Shown in pieces: positions 31,869-43,490 of a stretch of DNA of 64,000 nucleotides. Position 1 is the first letter of the stretch. Each line of letters starts with the position of its first letter. The notes below the pieces were generated by a model. The model was not told the DNA's origin, did no database searches, and worked only from the letters and a program-made list of their open reading frames with translations. Location: assembly GCF_016920785.2 (NCBI RefSeq), contig NW_024609837.1, positions 21,521,207 through 21,585,206 of the forward strand, written 5' to 3'. A program made the position numbers and the translations under genes. This DNA is from Ixodes scapularis (taxonomy: Eukaryota; Arthropoda; Arachnida; Ixodida; Ixodidae).

Positions 31869-33322
31869 CGCCCCCCCCTCCCCCTCCCCCCCCCCCCCTT
31901 CCGAAAAAAAGATTGAAAAAAACATATACTGCGGCTAAAAGGATTGCGGCACACAAGGTTGAACTTACTACGCAGTTGCGTTTAATTTGGTTTAAAATGA
32001 ATACTTAATGTTCATACCAAGTAAGACATGAGTCCGTTGTTTGCTCTACCTGCAAACTGTCCTAAACAAAAGATATCAGAAAATTAATCGAATAAACTTG
32101 TTTTAATCAATAACAATACGCAAAGTAATTTGACTTTATAAATTGCGCAAGTTCACGTAGACTCTTACCTGTCATGGTGCAATTTCATGACTTATACAAT
32201 GTTATAATTACTGCTTCATTATTTTGCTCGTCTTACAAAAAAAAGGCCGTGAAATAATTGAAATTTTGTTTTCATTTTATCACCGTTTTACTTTTGAACT
32301 AAACGGCATCCAATTCAACAAGGTCGCTAATACCTCCTCCAACCGAGACCGACCTTCTCTTAGAAGTAATCTTTTGCTCTTTTGTCACTTTGTGATTTTC
32401 AAACCTGAAAACCAGACAGTTCTTTTTAGAATCGAACCGAACCTCCACATAAAACAAGCCCGGACCGAAGGCTTTCTCAATCAAATTTCAACGTTGTTGA
32501 CAGACGCGGCAATCAAATCAAGCTTTCACACACAAAAAAAAAGTGTCGTACTGGTGCGAATGCTTACAAAATAAAACGAGAGAGCTCAGATGTATTCATT
32601 CGGATAAACGGTGCTGGGGGACGCTGTGGACACCGAGCAAGACGTCCGACCCCAAAAGGGTCGAAAGAACCTCCGCAAGTCGGCCTCTCGGAATGGCACC
32701 CGGGAGTCGCATAATTTCTCCTTGACTCTGGCCAGCGCGGACAGCGCCCCCAGACAAGTTCCCGCCCACCAGAACAAAAAAAAAAATCAACAACGAAAAA
32801 TTTTCCTTCTTCTGCCTTTCTGTTTCCGGTTAAACATGAGAATCTCGTATTTTTGTCCTCTTTAGTTTGCTTTTTCTAGCCGGCAAAGCGCGTAAGAAGA
32901 GTTCTGACCCCCCGCCAAAAAGTAATGGATCCCTGGGGGTACATTGGCGGACTAATAATCGCGATAACGTAAGCTTACAACTTGCTACTGCGGTAGCGGG
33001 AACAGGAGACGACGCTAGAACGAAACCGGCGAAGCCGCGGCGTGCCTGGGAGTTACACTTTCGAAGAGGAAGATAAGAGTACAATATAGAGTAATCGAGG
33101 TTAAAGCGCAGCTACAAATTACCGGAAGCTCTCGGTATTTACTTTGATACGAAAGAATGTCTTTCGTGTGATTTCTAAAAGCAACCAATCATATCAGGAT
33201 GTGGTTCCATCTAGTAGCTTAAACGCCCGTCTAATGTTTGCCATTCTTATGGCAGAAATTGAAAAATCTGGTCGGGTTTTGTCACTTTTTTTTTTTTTAC
33301 GCGAATCGGGAATTATATTTTA
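31869..33322. other. No gene recognised
   Basis: It starts with a C-rich tract (31870-31900). AT-rich sequence follows, then a GC-richer patch at 32600-32770 and 32870-33070 with short open frames in several phases. I could not find splice-flanked coding sequence. Confidence 0.4.
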
Positions 33323-33476
33323 TTTCACCTTATGATGTACCGCAGGAGGGGCTACAAGGGCGAGCTCCATACTCTGGGGCAGATCTCGGCGACACAAGCT
33401 CTCGTGCATTAAGGGCAGCTGCCAAGGCTAGGAGCTCGCGCTTCTAGCCTTCGCTGCGGTACAACATAAGGTGAAA
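33323..33476. mobile_element. 154-bp MITE
   Basis: TTTCACCTTATGATGTACCG with CAG at the left pairs with CTGCGGTACAACATAAGGTG with AAA at the right (one mismatch in 23), and GGCTACAAGGGCGAGCTCC pairs with GGAGCTCGCGCTTCTAGCC. No target duplication is clear. Confidence 0.85.
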
Positions 33477-34164
33477 CGGAGTATAGAAGGTGTTCTTTAC
33501 CGTACAGTTTTTTGTTGATTATTTAGTTTCCGTGGTAACAAGGAAGCAAATGATTTGCAAGAAGCGCTGACCAGAACAAGCCCTCGATAAAATTCATGAC
33601 ATACAAAACATTTAGAGCAGATTATGTAAAGCAATTTTTCAATCTTAGAGACCCAATCTTCCAGGTAGCTTATGAAGTGTTTTTAAGCGTATATGTTGTC
33701 AAAAGGCACGCTATTTGTAGAGAGAGTTCCGTTCATTTTCTCCACACATGCAACGTGGGCAGGTCTAAAGCGAAGTGTGTACAGCCGCGTGAAACTGCCT
33801 TGTCTCTTGGGCCTGTCACATTGTTAGAGACTGTACCTACAGAATGATTGAACAAGAGCCAGAAATGATCGAGTCACATTGCGATACTCTCTGAAATGCA
33901 TAGAGCTCGTGTCATCCTCCTGGGTGCATGCCTTTAATTTGAAGAGTCATCGCGTACAGTTTCAGTCAGTGCTCAAGGCGCGCAAACGCGCTGGCACCCG
34001 TAGCCTTGACCGGATACAGTATACATGATGTGAAATGACGTCATATCAACCGACGTCGTGGTGGCCTTGCAGCTGAGTGCGTAATTTCTGCAGCATGCAT
34101 TTTCCGCCGACTATAATGTTTTTTTTTTCTCGGCAAGAACAAATTGGAATAACCGCCAGCAAGG
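33477..34164. other. No gene recognised
   Basis: AT-rich. A TGACGTCAT motif occurs at 34036-34044. Nothing else could be supported. Confidence 0.4.
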
Positions 34165-34424
34165 TGCGATGACGTCCTGTGCGAACCACGCATTCACGAT
34201 CACAGCGCAGGGCATCTGGACCCCGGCGGGGACCATGGGTTCAATCCCCGCCCCTCTATCGTTTCCATGCGGATCTGCATCGGACCGGTGTGCGGTCGAG
34301 TATCAGTACAGCGTGACGCACGTTGAAGTCATCAGATCACCAGCCGTACTTCTGCATTTGCTCAATTTCTCATCTACAGCTGAGACACCAGACGCACCCT
34401 TAGAAGCAGACTAACTTCCGGCTG
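34165..34424 (+). repeat. SINE family S, full-length copy
   Basis: A GGGTTCAATCCCCGCCCC B box at about 34229-34246 is followed by GGACCGGTGTGCGGTCGAGT, GACGCACGTTGAAGTC, GCTCAATTTCTCATCTACAG and CTGAGACACCAGACGC, ending in ACTAACTTCCGGCTG. It is the best plus-strand copy and supports a tRNA-derived origin. Confidence 0.7.
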
Positions 34425-36860
34425 TCCAAGCATTCACAACCACAAATTACTTCCGTCGTTATGTCCGTGCTCGCGTGAGCAAGCAAGAGCTACCTCTTTG
34501 TCTCGTTTCGATATAAGCGCACCTTTAAACTTCAGCAAAGTTCACGAAAAAAGAAAAAAAGAGAGGTCATTTTATTGCACACCACGTGACCATCGTAAAT
34601 GAGTCAATTTCTGGGCGTTCCCGAGTCGGGTCTGTATCATGGCGACTACCAACTTGGCGATGGGGAAAGAACACAGAGGGCGCGCCAATTGCCTCGGGAA
34701 ACCTAGGGAGAAGGAGGGTTTGGGGAAAGAGGAGTACTTTGTTTTAAATATGCGGGTCTCGCACGCTTGCCGCCATAATCTTCCGATATAAAAACAAGAG
34801 GGGGAAAAAAGGCAATGAGAATGGTTAGATAGCTGAGAAAGAGTAGAGGAAAAGGGAATGCGTGACCCTTCTCTTTTTTTTTCCCTATTTGTTTCGCTTT
34901 CCTTTGGGTACCACGTGCGTTGTTATTACGCCGGATGGGTATTGTTTCGCGAGCCGTGACGTTGAATATTGAGTACGTTGCGAATGCCGCTCGCGCTGCT
35001 ACTAGTGTAGCCGTAGTACCGCGGGTGTGGAGACAGCGGCAGTGCCGCTAACGGCAACTCTTCTTCTTTCCTAAGCATTTTTGTTTTACATTATTACATG
35101 TTCCTTTTTTTATTGCTGCGGAGTTTCGTGTGTCTTCCCGTTTTTGGCAGGAAGTGCCGGCTGTAGCTTAGATATGTGTGTGTGTAGTTGTTTCATTTTA
35201 GATGTTTTTTTTTTAGGAAAGAGCGGGGAAAGGGGAACTGTTATAAGGCGAAAGGGGAACGGGAGAATGCGAATATGCAAGGAAAAAAAAAGATGTCCCG
35301 GACAATTCTCCGCGTGCGTTGTGAATAGAAAATGCTGGTGCAATGTCCTCTTTGTGTTTTGGGTGGGGCATTTGATCTACGTGTTGTTTGGCTCGCGCGT
35401 GTTTTTTTTTGTTTTTTTTTTCTTATGCATTCTCTTGGTTTTTCTTGTTTATCAATTTTTTTTCATGGGTTTGTTTCCGCGTATATGTATGCAAAACAAG
35501 GGACTATATTTTTGTTTTTGTTCTTAATTATGTTGTCAGTTACGCAGCTTTGCTCCTTTAAGTCGGATTTAAAACAGTAAAAAAGAAATGGAAGAACTGT
35601 TTCACCATTTGGAGCAATTTGGGCCGTAATGTCCTAGTAGGATTACGATTTTCTGGGCGATTGCTTTCTGACTTTGACTTTTGTCATTGCCTTCTTTTTC
35701 GCTCGCGTTATGGGGCTGAAAGTCAAGTAAATTTGCTTGGCGCGCTACTTTCAAACGGCCGAGAGTGAACCAAGCGAGAAATACAACTTTTTGGACACTT
35801 TTCGTTCATGATCAACGCAGGACAGTGACTTGCGTTTTGTTTATGAAAAGAACTGGATCTAGCAAACATAAAGCTGGAATTTAATAAGAAAAATAAACGA
35901 GAGGAACCCGGTGTACTTAAGCGTTACTATTTTTAAACATCCCAATACTAGTACATTACTCTATGTGCGCGTGTGTATCGGGTGTGTGTTATGGCCATTA
36001 TGTGTCACACTTTACACTTCATCGGCCTGTGCCGTGGTGCTTGGGACCTATCCTGTGGAGTTGCCTTATCCGCTCTGCTGCGCCAAAGTACGCAAGAAGG
36101 TTTTCGGAACAGCAAACATCAGATGACACCAGGGTTACATGGATTTGGCAAGGTCACAACAAACAAAAATCCGTACTTCACAAATAGCGTTGAATAGTAC
36201 AAGAGACATATTTCCCTGTGTTGCCAAAGGCCGTGTGGTTATCACTCGGTGGAGAGAACTCTTCTAGGAAAAGCTCTACCCACTGGTTGGACTGATTGCA
36301 TTGTCCTTGTGCGCGTGCTGAATGATATAATTTCAGCAGTGCTCATTCCTAGGTATATAATAAAACATACAAAAGAATACAATATATTATCACAGCTATT
36401 GACTAGTGACCACTGTGGATGCTGTAATGAAGAGTGAAACCATGTTTTTTTTTTACCACCATAATAAAACCAGTGAGGGTTACGAGCAACTTGGGGTGGC
36501 ACTAACTTACGCTTCTGATTTGATAGTTTGGCAGGGCAGGAGAGGAAGCAAGAGAGAAAGAGAAAGGGCGATTGTGTGCTCGTGTTTGGTGCCCTTTTAA
36601 ATAAATGCACTTCGATCGCATCCATGTTACTTGTAATTAGCGAGAAGAGGAAGAGGAACTGTGCGAGCGCAATTGGTCTCCTCTTCATTGTACGCTATAG
36701 GCGAAATCATGTAAACGAGTAGTTCGGAGGATACCTCTCCTTTATCTGCTGTGCCAGCGCACGAGCTTCGGCATTGTGAATCAGCTCTATTTTATGAATC
36801 GAAGCATATAGTGTCACTACTGACCCCAGCAGCCGTTATGGTAAAATCTCACAGCCAATA
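34425..36860. other. No gene recognised
   Basis: T-rich open frames at 35080-35580 have biased composition and read as hydrophobic low-complexity peptides, so I do not treat them as genes. GC-richer patches at 34620-34700 and 34960-35060 carry no recognisable exon. Confidence 0.4.
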
Positions 36861-37041
36861 GAGAGTTTTAAAATGGCGCACCCAAAAGGCTTTGCGTTCA
36901 CGAGGAAATATCGTCGACGCCACTGCGCACATGCCGTGCCCAAATCAAAATTTGGATTGGCGCATGGCGACCATGCTATTTTTTGCGTATACGCAAAAAA
37001 TAGCATCGTCGCCATAGCATTGTCATAATTCTAAAACTCGC
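36861..37041. mobile_element. 181-bp MITE with palindromic core, TA-flanked
   Basis: GAGAGTTTTAAAAT at the left pairs with ATTCTAAAACTCGC at the right, with TA on both sides (36859-36860 and 37042-37043). GGCGCATGGCGACC and GTCGCCAT segments continue the pairing towards a near-perfect central palindrome. Confidence 0.8.
36964..37015. repeat. 52-bp near-perfect palindrome
   Basis: ATGCTATTTTTTGCGTA is followed with no spacer by TACGCAAAAAATAGCAT, and pairing continues out through GGCGAC and GTCGCC. Only one pair of 26 mismatches. Such a loopless palindrome can extrude as a cruciform. Confidence 0.95.
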
Positions 37042-37146
37042 TAACAACATTTCGAGTCGCCTTCACGAGATGTATTACCATTAGCCATTTAAAAATTACA
37101 CGAGTACACTTAAGACTGCTTACGTGTAGGAAGGCGAAAAGCAGTC

Positions 37147-37274
37147 GAGGACGACGTCTAGGAAGACCTCTAGGACAACGTCAAGAACCGACGTCTAGGA
37201 CGACTTCTAGACAACCTCTAGAATGAGTTCAAAGACGACGTCGAGAACGACGCCTAGAGGGCGACATCTAGGGG
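37147..37274 (+). repeat. 12-bp minisatellite, about ten units, GACGACGTCTAG
   Basis: Degenerate head-to-tail units end in CTAG or a one-base variant: GACGACGTCTAG, GAAGACCTCTAG, GACAACGTCAAG, GACGACTTCTAG, AACGACGCCTAG. Because the unit is a multiple of three, the frame containing TAG has regular stops, so it does not encode a repeat peptide in that phase. Confidence 0.85.
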
Positions 37275-37610
37275 GTCACTTTGATTGCTCTTAACTCGCT
37301 TTGTCATCCCTCTTAATTTCATTGCCTCAAGTTCGCCTCACGTAAACGTTCTGGTACTTTTTCGTGTCGCCGACGTTTTTTCGCTGAAGGACTTTGAAGA
37401 TCGACTGAAGGATGAGACATAGAAGGCTTTCGCTTCAAAAAAAGAGACCTCACCCACGCGAAAAGGATCAGTCGGAATCGAGAAGCGCGTAGCTTCTCTA
37501 TTCGCCAGCTCTGTAGCGCTACGCTGCGTTTTTCATCGCGATCTGTTGAATGACGCTCCCACGCATGCGCGAGAGTTGTACATCGTGCACAGAGTTGCTC
37601 ATGGACTGAC

Positions 37611-37790
37611 CTTTGCGGGCATGCTTCTGCGTTCCGCTGCGTTTTTCCGGGTTTCCCGGAGGCCTCCGAACTTTGGAGCCTGGGCGAGCCACCGATGCTG
37701 GTTTCGAGTCACGTCCGGACGACGGGCGCGCGTGCTGCAGCGCGTGTATGGGCGTGTGGCCCGACGTTCGCGTGAGAGATGTTCGGCCAT
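37611..37790 (-). CDS. Possible first coding exon, CpG-rich start
   Basis: On the minus strand the ATG at 37790 sits in CAAGATGGC, with A at -3 and G at +4 (strong start context), and overlaps a YY1-like element. The frame reads MAEHLSRERRATRPY on through about 60 codons of Arg-rich sequence to SMPAK. There AAAG|GTCAGT (37610 downwards) could be a splice donor. Without splicing the frame stops at 37599. I recognise no domain. The region is CpG-rich compared with its flanks. An overlapping 199-codon frame on the other strand has no ATG start and looks like a by-product of base composition. This could also be a non-coding CpG island. Confidence 0.25.
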
Positions 37791-37860
37791 CTTGAGCGCT
37801 CGTAAATATCGGCGGCCTCGGCATAACCTAGGGCAATTTGGGAGCTTCTCGTTTGAGCCT

Positions 37861-38519
37861 TCACCCTCTCTTCCTACTTTTTCTTTTATGAGGCTGAAGT
37901 ATCTACAAGAAAGCCGTTTTTTTAGGAAACGCGAAGTTTCAAACATTGAAGTTTTGGGAGTTCGGACACGGACGCTCAGAAACGCCGGAAGTCAAATACA
38001 GGAATCTGTCCTTTCAATAAAGTTAGTAATTTTTTTTTTTAAGAGCTCCCTATGTCGGTGTTTTCCCAGTACATATAATGTCCGTACAGGTATTACATGT
38101 GCACGTCAACCTGGCTTCGCTATATCCGAACGTTCGCTAAATTAGTTTTTGGTATAGCGCAGTTGTGTTTTTTGTATAGACATTTATACAGTGGGATGTT
38201 GGTCTGACTCGAAAAAAGGCGACTTGTGGTTTTCCGGTAAAAGGTGAAAATTTGTCCAGCGCAGTAGAACTGTTAGCTTGAAAACTAAAGCTCATCTCAG
38301 ATCTATGATCATTCGAATTCCCGGAAAGACTACGGCCAAAACGTCTCGAAGAGCCACCTTTATTTTGACATCAAAGCAGTAACTCCCTGAATACTTTACA
38401 GCCAAATCCCCCACCCCCCCAAAAAAAAAAGAAAAAAAAAGGAAAAAAAAAATAGAAAAAAATGGAAGCTGCTTACAACTCCCTGTAACGCCGAATTAGA
38501 GCGCAACTCTTGAGGAGGA
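37861..38519. other. No gene recognised
   Basis: AT-rich, with an A-rich low-complexity run at 38417-38463. Confidence 0.4.
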
Positions 38520-38529
38520 GGAGGGAAGG

Positions 38530-38790
38530 GTACTGAGGGGGGGGGGGGGGGGGGTCACGCGACCTCTGGAGAAATTTCACGTGACCTCGGGGGGGGGGGG
38601 GGCAGGGTCACGTGACCCCCCCTCCCCGAGTTTACCGAAGGTACCCGAGGTCCTCCCGGAGAAGCCCAAGGTCCTCCCGAGGTCCTCCCGAAGGAACCCG
38701 AGGTCCTCCCGAGGTCCTTCGGGGAAGGGGGGGGGGGGGGGGGGGCGGGGGCTCGCGGTTACGCCGACGGCGACGGCGACGCCGACGCCG
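38530..38790 (+). repeat. G-rich block: poly-G runs, CCCGAGGTCCTC minisatellite, GAC repeats
   Basis: Poly-G runs (about 38536-38554, 38588-38602 and 38728-38747) bracket GGTCACGTGACC motifs and a minisatellite of CCCGAGGTCCTC at 38645-38722. A GACGGCGACGGCGACGCCG run follows at 38766-38790. Both strands read open for 70-100 codons as Pro/Arg/Gly repeats, which I take as an artefact. The G runs could fold as quadruplexes. Confidence 0.85.
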
Positions 38791-38799
38791 CTCATGCCG

Positions 38800-40102
38800 G
38801 AAACGGGCGCCTAAGAGCTGCACTCTAAAAGCGAATGTCAGGGCAGCTACTTGGAGGTTTACATGGCCGTGCAGAAGCACAAATTATGTGTCTCCAGTGG
38901 GTACTATCAAGTACTGTTAAAATACAAACGGATCAACAGGTGGGAGCGTAAACATTTTAGACAAAAATACGCCTGTGTCACCCGTGAAGAAGACACCAAG
39001 CAAGTTTTAAAACGCTGGGCAACTTTTATAGCAGTTTGGTTGGTATTTCTTCTCCTCTAAAGACGTATGCGTCGGCTAGGGTCTTGACACGTTAAACAAT
39101 ATAGAGTCGAAATATCGTGGAGCGTACCGATTGAACTTCAACGACAAAACCGGGTTAACGAAATTACAGTCAATCAACAGGCGAGCTGGTGGAAGTTTAC
39201 CATGATGATTTTAACCCGAGACTGGGGCAGAAGTAGGAAAGTTTTTTACAGTTGAAGAGAAAGTAACAAGGACAGCCAGCGTCTTTAGAGACGCTTTCTT
39301 AGAGAAGCTGTGTGCCCCTGTTATTTTTTCTTCAACTGTAAATCGCCATGAAAAACCGCGGTGTCATGGTCGTGTGACTCAAATCGACGTAATCCATAAT
39401 ATTTGGACCCATCTTTTTTTTTTTTTTGACGAATGTAGGGGCCCCGGTAGGTATCTTATGAAGTTTCATTTTTTTTTAAATACACTTTGTTTCAACAATG
39501 TGCGTTCAAATTTTTTGCAGACCCGACTAAAACGAAACCCGAAACGATAAAACACCAGGGCCGGCGCATTTCGCCCCATGTTTTTCTTTCTCACTAAGAA
39601 CGAAAGCTGGCCACTAGAAGTTTGTACAGACTATGTTTTTTTGTTTTCTTTTCTGAATATAATTCTCAAAAGTTTCGGCTCCACTATTCTGTTTTTTTTT
39701 TTTTTTTTTTCCGCATACGCAGCAAACTCGTCTGCGACCGGGTTTCTCAGGGAGCTAAAATACCTACCATTTCCCGTTGTACACTGCATTAAAGCCAGAA
39801 CAACGGAGCATGAACAATCAAACGACTCCGCCCGCAACTGGCGTCACAATGTAGTGCGACAGCATGCTTTTGTTGAGTTTTTGCTTTACGTCCTTTCAGC
39901 TTAAGTCTAGACGCAGCCGACGCTAATAGCTAATGGTATCAATGAAGCAGCGTGAAAAGCACAAGTCACTAGACTTTTTTTCTCTCTTTGTGATTGGTTC
40001 AGCGATGATAGAATACGCTCACAAACACGACGAGCACCATAATGATAAGCTTTGACTCGCCTTGATTGGTTCGATCAGATCGTTGCGTCGACTACGTATA
40101 CG
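38800..40102. other. No gene recognised
   Basis: AT-rich, with T runs at 39414-39427 and 39690-39711. No supported exon. Confidence 0.4.
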
Positions 40103-40331
40103 GAGCGCAAATTCGTCTGCTTCTTGCACAGGGGTTGCAATGATGTAAAAAGGGCGAGCTCTTATTGGCTGATCGAAACAAATAGTGGGTAGACCTTAAG
40201 GCGTCTAGGCATTGAGGTCTACCCACTATCCATTCAATCAACGCCAATTAGAGCTCGATGTCGTTCTGACGTCACCGTAACTTTTGCGCAAAAAGCAGAC
40301 GAACCTGCTCTCGAGAGCATGTTCGTCTGCT
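40103..40331. mobile_element. Foldback element with a second palindrome at its end
   Basis: GAGCGCAAATTCGTCTGCTT, GGGCGAGCTCTTATTGGCTG and ATAGTGGGTAGACCT on the left pair with AGGTCTACCCACTAT, CCAATTAGAGCTC and AAGCAGACGAAC on the right. At 40294-40331 the right end carries its own 38-bp palindrome, AGCAGACGAAC to GTTCGTCTGCT, with one mismatch around CTCTCGAGAG. Confidence 0.8.
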
Positions 40332-41957
40332 CCGCACAGCCTTAAGGTGAAGCAAAGTATTAGGTGAACCATCCAGTTTATGCCGTTGGTGTTCAATTCT
40401 CATCGCCAGCAGACAATCTTAGGTCGCAGAGAAACACGAGAATGGACACCTGTGATTTCGATCATATAAATGCCGAAAATAATTTCAAGTAAAATATTTA
40501 GTTTCTTAACGACATCTCAAGCCAGTTGTTGCATCAGTTTATATTAAGCGACTCCGTAAAAAAAACAAAAAAAAAAAAATTGCATTTGTGTTTTTACATT
40601 AAACGTGTGCAGCGTATCAGTCGATCTGGAACGTGGCGGCAAGGTAAACATATAGACCCTCGCGCCGCGTTGCATCGACGTCGTACGAGGGGCAGTAAAC
40701 ATTCGTTTCATTGCCCGGCATCCGTGTTTGCGTGATTTTTTTGTTTATCTATTTTTCCTCGCTGGCACGCAGCGTCCGTGGACATCGCACAATTTTATTT
40801 TCGCCTCCGCGTAGTTAAAAAAAAGAAAAGGCTGGCGAAGATGCTTGCGCGATAGATACCCAGAACGTGTGGCAGCTTTTTGCTGGAGATACTCGGTACT
40901 GATTGACTAAATATAGCTACGTTTTTACTTCTTTTTTGTTTGTTTTCATTCACATGATTTTCACGCTGATATTTCTTTCTTTCTTTTTTTACTCGGTTAC
41001 TAAGTTTCCGCGCGTGCGCGCGATCGGAATGATCTACTAGCTTGCAGATCTGTTGCATTTGGCAAATGGAAGTCACGTGTTTTGAATCTTTTGTTTTCAA
41101 AGGCAGCATGCCAGAGAAAAACCTAACTTGGCAAAAGCCTGGAGATCCTATTCCTAACTTGAGTATAATACGGTTTTTGCTTCAAGTAATTAATTCGTTC
41201 CAGAGTACTTTTTCTTTTGCGTTCTAATGTTTTTTTTCTCTGCCTCACCACATAACTGCTAAACTACCAGACTTGAGCCAAAGATTGCCACGTATGAGCC
41301 GGAGAACAAGCAGGGAATCCTAAATCTGGCACTCGTTTTGGCATTTTAAACCCAAAGTTGCCAAAAAAAAAAAAAAAGAACAGTAAGCATTCAAGTTTAA
41401 CTCTGGAACTTGTCGGCGGTCTGAGCCTATAAGGTTCTTTCATTACAAAAGTTTTATAAATAAATGATGATTCTTTTGATAACCATGTGGGGGTGAGAGA
41501 CAAAAGGTAGCGTAAACCAGCTGACGAGGCTACATCCACCTTGTCAGCGCTACAGCAGCCCCAGTACACGGTACTGTCGAATGGTGTACTCTTAGACATT
41601 ACTTTGATGTGCTCGCATGAATGAAAAAAAAAACATTACAAATATATCATAAATCGAACATGAAGTTCGATCATGTTATAGTGAGAGAAAAACGAGAGGA
41701 AGAAAGGGCATCACAAAGTGGCTAATACTACAAGGAACACGACCATTCCTATTGGTCAGGACGTTCCTCTATAATATCTTCCTAACATGAGGGCTGCAAT
41801 TTCTCATATTTCTCATTAACATTTACCTTGCCCCATTTATATACATGCGCTAAAATGTGACCAAAGAAAGCACCACGTTTGACTGCAATGGCATTCCGCA
41901 TTTCAGTGGCGCGAGGGTTTTCCTGAGGTCTGTAAACGTATCGTTGTTCATGAACAA
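40332..41957. other. No gene recognised
   Basis: AT-rich, with A/T homopolymers (40570-40579, 41370-41384). No exon is supported. Confidence 0.4.
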
Positions 41958-41959
41958 TA

Positions 41960-42145
41960 GGGACTTTGAGAGAATCGTTACCGTGTTCCACGTACCTCTC
42001 TTCCGGAAGCCCTTGAAGTATGCTTGTAAGCGTGCGCCCAGCTGATACGGGGACCGCGGGGCGCGCGCTTAAAAGCATCCTTCAAAGGCTCCAAAGGAGG
42101 GTAGTAAGGAACGCGGAAAACGCTAATGGTTTGGCAAAAAGTCCC
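41960..42145. mobile_element. MITE family A, copy 2, TA-flanked
   Basis: It begins GGGACTTTGAGAGAATCGTT and ends TGGTTTGGCAAAAAGTCCC, with CCGTGTTCCACGTACC near the left and GGAACGCGGAAAACGC near the right. TA flanks both ends (41958-41959 and 42146-42147). The interior CTTGAAGTATGCTTGTAAGC matches copy 1 (CTTGAAGCATACTTTTAAGC at 16.8 kb). Confidence 0.9.
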
Positions 42146-42147
42146 TA

Positions 42148-43259
42148 CTATCTTAGTTATTTCTGAGGTGATTACCGGATGTTGACTCACGTATTTCCTT
42201 TGAAGAAGTGCCACGGGTGTGAGCAACCGGAATGCGCAGTGACCGGTTTCTAAAACAGCGAAGCTATCATGATTGCTTAGTGCCCTCTCCCTTCGTGTCG
42301 CGTGTCAGTGAACGGTGCGTTTGTTTGTACAACATTTCCATGTTTTTGAATAGACAGCCCAGCGAACGAACGCCAAAGGTCGGTACTCGTGATGTCGGAA
42401 CTTTCGAAGTGAAGGATTTGCCCCGTGCGCGAATTCTAAAAAGGCTACAGACGGACGTTTGTCCGCTTCACCTTGGGTGCCCAATCTAAAAAAACTACTG
42501 CGCAAAAAAAAAACAAAAAAACACGAGCCTAACTCGTGCAAGCTTGACTTCACTGAGATTGTGCGTCGTGCATTCGTTGTCGCGCATTGCGCAAGCGCAT
42601 TACAAAGTTGCGAGACAAATGGCGCTTTTCGATAGAATACTTAGTATATCCCAACTCCGGATTCCATCCCTTTTATTAGATGTTAAAGCGCACGCATGGC
42701 GGGTAGTGTTTGCTGGCGAGTTTCGACGGCCACTAAGTGGCAATTTTGCAACGTTTTCTCTAAAACGTGTTTCATGTTTTGGGTCGCAATAGGCTGCTTC
42801 CCGCTTTACGTTTTTTTTTTTTTTTTCTTTTTTCGAACGTTGCGATAAAAATTTGATGTGTGCGGACATTGGATCTAATGGTTCTTGTAAAATCTTGAAT
42901 GGATGTATGAATGGCGTAGTGTTTTATGTTAAAACAGCATGCGTTGTTTAAAAAAAAAAAAACATATACCATTTCCTTTCTTTATTAACCTTCACTCTTT
43001 TTTGTTTTGTTTTTTTACGCCGACAGTTTTTATGAGAGATGTTTCGAAGCGGGTCTGTTATGTGTTTTGTGTAAGGTTGTGGCCCACTAAATTCGGAAGA
43101 CGCTTTTTCAATACATAGTTTTTACTGACGTCACTTGGTCAGATATAGTGAGCGAAAAAGCGCGTAAGAGGGTAGCTCGTGCTGCGTTAATAAGGCGCTT
43201 CTGGCCACCAGAAAGAGGGGCGTGCGGACGTCACGTTCGAGACAGGTATAAACATAGAA
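42148..43259. other. No gene recognised
   Basis: An 85-codon plus-strand frame at 42232-42489 looks mildly protein-like but has no recognisable domain or splice context. Homopolymers occur at 42811-42827 and 42950-42962. Confidence 0.35.
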
Positions 43260-43490
43260 GGAAATCAATGTCACGCGACACTGTGATGTCACAGTGTTAC
43301 GTGACGTCGTGTCACGTGACGTGACGTCACATGACGGGAAATCGCGTGACCTTCTAGCAAGTAAAGTCTTCCCGCTGAATTTAGTGAGAAGATTTCTTCA
43401 CTAAATTTAAATGAAAAATAGCCATATCACGTAACACGACGACACGTCGTGTTAGGTGAAGTTGTGACGTTATGTGACGTCAACGCGTCA
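43260..43490. repeat. Dense TGACGTCA / CACGTGAC repeat patch
   Basis: Overlapping GTGACGTCGTGTCACGTGAC and GTGACGTCACATGACG strings, short palindromes (ACACGACGACACGTCGTGT) and a CCCGCTGAATTTAGTGAG segment occur within 230 bases. TGACGTCA equals the CREB/ATF site and CACGTG an E box. Related strings occur at 38.56-38.63 and 47.5-47.9 kb, so this looks like repeat sequence more than an enhancer. Confidence 0.6.

Noticed and set aside
35081..35527. 148-codon hydrophobic plus-strand frame resembling a membrane protein
   Set aside because: The Phe/Leu/Val/Cys bias is produced by T-rich DNA with T homopolymers, and there is no conserved pattern.
37546..38145. 199-codon plus-strand frame, among the longest in the window
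   Set aside because: It begins TTGAATGAC, so there is no ATG at its start. It runs across a CpG-rich patch and then into AT-rich DNA without a change of character expected for an exon, and reads as low-information sequence.
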